Shown: piece by piece, positions 6,700 through 8,986 of the stretch | How the letters are laid out: each line of letters begins with the position of its first letter | Position numbering within the stretch: position 1 is the first letter of the stretch | From: Gammaproteobacteria bacterium | GTDB taxonomy: Bacteria; Pseudomonadota; Gammaproteobacteria; Pseudomonadales; UBA3067 | Length of the DNA: 8,986 nucleotides | Assembly: GCA_002402085.1 (NCBI GenBank) | Contig: NVVB01000014.1 | Span: 5,306 to 14,291 of the forward strand | Direction: 5' to 3' | Notes under the pieces: generated by a model | Told to the model about the DNA's origin: nothing | Seen by the model: only the letters and a program-made list of their open reading frames with translations | Database searches by the model: none | Program-made: the position numbers and the translations under genes

Positions 6700-6731
6700 G
6701 GCCTTAAACGCCCTCTTTCCTAAGGCCTTTT
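6700..6731 (+). terminator. Terminator-like inverted repeat in the long gap
   Basis: GGCCTTA (6700-6706) and TAAGGCC (6721-6727) are perfect 7-bp arms around a 14-nt loop, followed on the plus strand by TTTTC. No plus-strand gene precedes it. Read on the minus strand it lies about 260 bp beyond the last bacterioferritin gene and is followed by CCGGTTTATT. It may be a weak terminator for that operon or a relic. Confidence 0.3.
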
Positions 6732-6917
6732 CAAAATAGAGCCTGCGCCTCATCGCATACAACCCGCTAACGAAAGCCGACCGACCAGGAACATCCGCAC
6801 ATGTATTTTGGACAAAGTAGTCTTGCAGGCCTTCAGATAGATGAACTCAAGAGAAGCCTTCATGCCCTCAACCAAGGCATCAAACCACAGTGTTCCTATT
6901 TTTTAAATAAGGGGCAT

Positions 6918-6935
6918 CGGGATAATAATATTCCG
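6918..6935. repeat. Small AT-cored hairpin downstream of the bacterioferritin operon
   Basis: CGGGATA and TATTCCG pair over 7 bp (one G-T wobble) around ATAA, about 57 bp after the last bacterioferritin stop. On the minus strand there is no immediate U-run, although TTATTT follows some 12 bases later. It could be a 3'-end hairpin. Confidence 0.25.
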
Positions 6936-6991
6936 GGTTTATATAATATATTGTTCTTACTAAACCCTCAGCAAGTCAAAACTGTCTCGCG

Positions 6992-7459
6992 CTACATTTG
7001 TGACTGTAAATAATTCTCTAAGCCAATTCGGTCAATAAGGCCCAACTGTACCTCTAACCAGTACGCATGATCCTCTTCCGTGTCGGCTAGAATTGTCACC
7101 AGCATTGCGCGAGTTTCATAGTCATGCATTGCCTCACAATCTGCAATAGCGACCTTGAGCAGCCTAACCACCTCGTATTCAAGCGCCAAATCACTTTTGA
7201 GCATTTCGGGTACGCTTTTTCCGACTTTGATTTCGTCTCGCTTCGAAAGGCAAGGCGTGCCCTCCAAGAACAAAATCCGTTTTATCAGCATATCAGCATG
7301 GCCCGTCTCATCTTCCATTTCATGACCAATGCGTGCATACAGTTTTGTTAGCCCCCAATCATCGTACATACGCGAATGAATGAAATACTGATCCATTGCA
7401 GACAGCTCACTTGAGAGAAGTCCATTAAGGATATCAATTACTTTTGGATTGTCTTTCAT
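6992..7459 (-). CDS. bfr: Bacterioferritin, ferroxidase-type subunit lacking the haem Met
   Basis: A 155-residue four-helix ferritin-like subunit of a 24-mer iron cage in the cytosol. It oxidises Fe2+ at a di-iron centre and stores it as ferric mineral. All expected ferroxidase ligands are visible: Glu18 ([11 protein letters not shown]), Glu51 and His54 (EDETGHAD), Glu94 (SDLALE), Glu128 and His131 (DTEEDHAYW; the family's 127/130, shifted by one). The haem-ligating Met of classical bacterioferritins (position 52) is Thr, so it should not bind intersubunit haem by itself. GTPCLSK, ADTEEDH and the ending LENYLQSQM closely resemble the Pseudomonas subunit called FtnA or BfrA. GGAG at 7466-7469 lies six bases before the ATG. 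It starts 32 bp after the other bacterioferritin gene, consistent with co-expression and a mixed cage. Confidence 0.93.
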   Translation of the reverse strand: MKDNPKVIDILNGLLSSELSAMDQYFIHSRMYDDWGLTKLYARIGHEMEDETGHADMLIKRILFLEGTPCLSKRDEIKVGKSVPEMLKSDLALEYEVVRLLKVAIADCEAMHDYETRAMLVTILADTEEDHAYWLEVQLGLIDRIGLENYLQSQM

Positions 7460-7491
7460 GAAATTCTCCGAAACCTTGGCATCACTGCGGC

Positions 7492-7962
7492 CTAATCATC
7501 CATCATGGATTGCATGTAATTTTGGATGCCCGCATGCCGAATGAGCCCTTGCTGGGCCTCAAGCCAATCTATCTGACTTTCTTCTGACTCAAGGATGCTC
7601 CCAAGCATATCGCGGCTTACAAAGTCAGCGGCGCTTTCACAGTGCGCTATGGCCGCTTTAATATCGCTAACCACAGCTGTTTGCAAACTTAAATCACAGC
7701 CAATTATTTCTTCGACATCCTCTCCGATTAAAAGCTTACCAAGCTTTTGCAGATTAGGCAGGCCTTCCAAAAATAGAATGCGTTCAACAAGCTTATCGGC
7801 ATGTTTCATATCAACAATTGATTTTTTATATTCATGCGCATCTAAGCCAGAAAACCCCCAGTTCTTAAACATCCGCGCATGTAAAAAATATTGATTTATC
7901 GCAATCAACTCATTCCCTAAGCAGATATTAAGAAGCTGGAGTACCTTGGGATCACCTTGCAT
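7492..7962 (-). CDS. bfr: Bacterioferritin, haem-binding subunit with altered ferroxidase site
   Basis: A 156-residue bacterioferritin subunit with a conserved body ([38 protein letters not shown]). Met52 in DMKHAD is kept, so it can ligate haem b at a subunit interface. The di-iron ligands are eroded: Glu18, His54 and Glu127 remain, but position 51 is Asp, position 94 is Gln (CDLSLQ) and position 130 is Gln (SEESQIDW). It is therefore predicted to be poor or inactive as a ferroxidase and to work with the downstream subunit, like the two-subunit bacterioferritins of Neisseria, Magnetospirillum and Pseudomonas. The start at 7962 is preferred over 7995: it gives the family's MQGDPKV N-terminus and has GGAG (7971-7974) eight bases upstream. 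It lies 224 bp after bfd on the same strand. No convincing promoter was found in that gap. Confidence 0.93.
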   Translation of the reverse strand: MQGDPKVLQLLNICLGNELIAINQYFLHARMFKNWGFSGLDAHEYKKSIVDMKHADKLVERILFLEGLPNLQKLGKLLIGEDVEEIIGCDLSLQTAVVSDIKAAIAHCESAADFVSRDMLGSILESEESQIDWLEAQQGLIRHAGIQNYMQSMMDD

Positions 7963-7970
7963 GCTGGATT

Positions 7971-7974
7971 CTCC
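7971..7974 (-). promoter_or_regulatory. Ribosome-binding site setting the haem-type bacterioferritin start
   Basis: GGAG on the minus strand is eight bases before the ATG at 7962. The same GGAGAAT sequence precedes the second bacterioferritin gene (7463-7469), as expected of duplicated genes. It rules against the in-frame ATG at 7995. Confidence 0.7.
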
Positions 7975-8186
7975 GTACGAAGAAAAGCCGACCAAGCAAA
8001 CCGAAATGAATCAACGCCTTGAGTCAAACTTTTCCAGTCGAATAGACAATAAAAAAGCGCCAACAGTAATGGCTGCTAGAGTAAGCCTAGTTTAACTGAC
8101 TAAAATGTAAACAGCTCCTGATCAACAGAAGAGCCCAGATAAGGACAAAAAAGGAAGGGTAAAAGAATGGCGCGACGACTATAGGC

Positions 8187-8390
8187 CTACGTGCTAACAC
8201 TTTGGTTAAGTGGAATTATTTGCAACTGGGAAACTGTATCGTTAATCACTTCTTTCGCATAGGGAACGCATTTGCCACAACACGAGCCAAAACCTAGCTC
8301 AGCCCTTACGTCGCTGAAGCAGTTCGCACCACCTCGAATGACATGGCGGATGTCTCGGTCGCTTATTCGGTTGCAGATGCATACCAACAT
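8187..8390 (-). CDS. bfd: Bacterioferritin-associated ferredoxin
   Basis: A 67-residue [2Fe-2S] protein of the BFD family. It docks on bacterioferritin near the haem and passes electrons in, reducing stored Fe3+ so that iron is released. The cluster ligands are Cys4 and Cys6 (MLVCICN) and Cys38 and Cys41 (CGKC), the family's CxC plus CxxC pattern; Cys37 is an extra adjacent cysteine. ISDRDIR and KEVINDT flank them as in E. coli Bfd (64 residues). The first ATG is used, although its nearest GGAG is about 11 bases away. It is upstream of both bacterioferritin genes on the same strand, but its own Fur-type promoter suggests separate control: Bfd made in low iron, the cages when iron is ample. 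That regime is known in Pseudomonas and E. coli and inferred here. Confidence 0.95.
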   Translation of the reverse strand: MLVCICNRISDRDIRHVIRGGANCFSDVRAELGFGSCCGKCVPYAKEVINDTVSQLQIIPLNQSVST

Positions 8391-8427
8391 GATTCAAAGT
8401 ACTCCAGTATCGAGGTGTTATCCTTTA

Positions 8428-8456
8428 AATCTAATACAAATGCGAAGCATTATCAA
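8428..8456 (-). promoter_or_regulatory. sigma70 promoter of bfd
   Basis: On the minus strand, -35 TTGATA (8451-8456) and -10 TAGATT (8428-8433) are 17 bp apart, with a predicted start near 8421 and a leader of about 30 nt. The Fur-box-like sequence fills the spacer and touches the -35. Confidence 0.55.
8436..8454 (-). promoter_or_regulatory. Fur box candidate over the bfd promoter
   Basis: The minus-strand 19-mer GATAATGCTTCGCATTTGT matches the classical Fur consensus at 12 of 19 positions, including the whole left half GATAATG and the CATT of the right half. Position between -35 and -10 fits repression by iron-loaded Fur, as known for bfd in other bacteria. Confidence 0.55.
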
Positions 8457-8460
8457 TAAA

Positions 8461-8479
8461 AACCCTGTAACTTAGGGTT
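8461..8479. repeat. Short hairpin between the L,D-transpeptidase gene and bfd
   Basis: AACCCT (8461-8466) and AGGGTT (8474-8479) are 6-bp arms around a 7-nt loop. On the minus strand TTTATT follows, so it could serve as a second weak terminator for the gene upstream. It lies directly against the bfd -35. Confidence 0.35.
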
Positions 8480-8512
8480 ATCTCCTCTAAAAATTTTAAC
8501 GCGGCAAGCGTC

Positions 8513-8535
8513 AAAAAAACGGCGCTCTTAGCGTC
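8513..8535 (-). terminator. Rho-independent terminator after the L,D-transpeptidase gene
   Basis: On the minus strand the hairpin GACGCT-AAG-AGCGCC (8535-8521, one mismatch) is followed by G and seven Ts (8519-8513). It lies 107 bp past the stop of the L,D-transpeptidase gene and would separate that gene from bfd. Confidence 0.55.
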
Positions 8536-8641
8536 TCCTTTAGAAACCTAAACGCTTTCAGCAACCTAGCTACTGCGCGATTAAATTCGCATCAATTGCT
8601 AGCGAAGATGACCGATCTACGTCAACCCCTATCAACCCCTG

Positions 8642-8986
8642 CTATGGCAGGATTTCAATGACCGTACCCACCTCGACTAAAGACCATAACTCTTCCATTT
8701 CTGAGTTGCTCAAGGCAATACAGCCATCAGTCCAATTAAACCACTGCATTACAGGGGACAACCAAGCAAAACCATTCTTCTGCCCATGAATCATAATTAA
8801 ACCACCCGGACTTACCGCTAAGCCTTTTGCTCGGTTTTGATCATCGGCGTTAGGATAAGAAATATGAATCGACCTATAAAACGCACTATCAGATTTCTTA
8901 TAATCTAAAATGTACTCGCCTTCAGGCGTGCGTTCATCGCCCTCCTGCTCCTTGTGACCTACTGGGTTCCCACCCAACGCAACGGA
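8642..8986 (-). CDS. L,D-transpeptidase (YkuD domain), 5' end cut by the window edge
   Basis: The C-terminal 114 residues of a YkuD-fold L,D-transpeptidase. These periplasmic cysteine enzymes act on meso-diaminopimelate bonds in peptidoglycan or attach proteins to it. Visible are LGGNPVGHK, GDERTPEGEY, the substrate-groove SIHISYPN, IMIHG and the catalytic NWTDGCIALS. Counting the Leu of LGG (codon 8977-8975) as 1, the key residues are His64, Gly65 and nucleophile Cys86. TDGC replaces the commoner SHGC, a variant I recall in related small family members. The frame stays open through the window's last base (TCC GTT GCG before the TTG Leu codon), so the TTG is internal and the true start, with any signal peptide, lies outside. 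The stop TAG is at 8642-8644. The exact subfamily cannot be fixed without the N-terminus. Confidence 0.88.
   Translation of the reverse strand, partial: SVALGGNPVGHKEQEGDERTPEGEYILDYKKSDSAFYRSIHISYPNADDQNRAKGLAVSPGGLIMIHGQKNGFAWLSPVMQWFNWTDGCIALSNSEMEELWSLVEVGTVIEILP

Larger units (their letters stand above)
6511..6991. other. Gene-free stretch between the Kazal-like gene and the bacterioferritins
   Basis: About 480 bp without a supported gene. A plus-strand frame at 6801-7013 has AGGA ten bases before its ATG but runs into the end of the opposing bacterioferritin gene and resembles nothing I recognise. The stretch holds inverted repeats at 6562-6582 and 6700-6727 and a hairpin at 6918-6935, with AT-rich DNA at 6936-6960. 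No clear U-tract terminator for the bacterioferritin operon was found. Confidence 0.5.

Noticed and set aside
6801..7013. Plus-strand 70-codon frame
   Set aside because: It overlaps the end of the bacterioferritin gene, resembles no known protein and has only a distant AGGA before the ATG.
7963..7995. Longer start for the haem-type bacterioferritin
   Set aside because: The added 11 residues are not part of the family, no ribosome site precedes the ATG at 7995, and GGAG sits correctly before the ATG at 7962.
8272..8475. Plus-strand 67-codon frame over bfd and its promoter
   Set aside because: Antisense to bfd, whose four cluster cysteines are clear, and with no protein features of its own.
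8975..8977. TTG as the start codon of the L,D-transpeptidase
   Set aside because: The frame remains open to the window edge and the TTG encodes the Leu of the conserved LGG motif, so the gene is truncated by the window, not started here.

Overview
The window looks like chromosome of a marine-type gammaproteobacterium of moderate GC. This rests on a Pseudomonas-like gntR-prpB-prpC methylcitrate locus, a bfd plus paired-bacterioferritin cluster whose proteins resemble Pseudomonas ones, and lipoproteins with the Cys-polyGly start common in marine gammaproteobacteria. I see no tRNA, rRNA, CRISPR array, insertion sequence or phage gene. The genus cannot be fixed from the sequence alone.

Layout. 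(1) Positions 5-2764, minus strand: a propionate/methylcitrate operon, transcribed as a GntR/FCD regulator, then prpB (2-methylisocitrate lyase), then prpC (2-methylcitrate synthase). Later steps (2-methylcitrate dehydration) would lie beyond position 1. A near-consensus sigma70 promoter at 2800-2828 has one TGTCGACA palindrome on its -10 and a second five helical turns upstream. A third copy lies inside the regulator gene. (2) Positions 3151-6426: an envelope block of an outer-membrane beta-barrel protein (minus), a divergent polyglycine lipoprotein with a C-terminal DM13 domain (plus), and a convergent cysteine-rich lipoprotein with a Kazal-like domain (minus). A 10-bp perfect hairpin separates the last two. 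(3) Positions 6992-8390, minus strand: an iron-storage cluster, bfd, then a haem-ligating bacterioferritin subunit with a degraded ferroxidase site, then a ferroxidase-type subunit lacking the haem Met. bfd has a Fur-box-like site on its promoter. (4) Positions 8642-8986, minus strand: the 3' part of an L,D-transpeptidase cut by the window edge.

How the genes work together. The prp genes would turn propionyl-CoA and oxaloacetate into 2-methylcitrate and split 2-methylisocitrate into pyruvate and succinate, under a regulator that probably represses its own operon. The two bacterioferritins have complementary active-site losses and probably form one mixed cage: one subunit oxidises iron and the other holds haem for electron entry from Bfd during iron release. 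The three envelope proteins have no assigned substrate. Their adjacency suggests, but does not prove, a shared cell-surface role.
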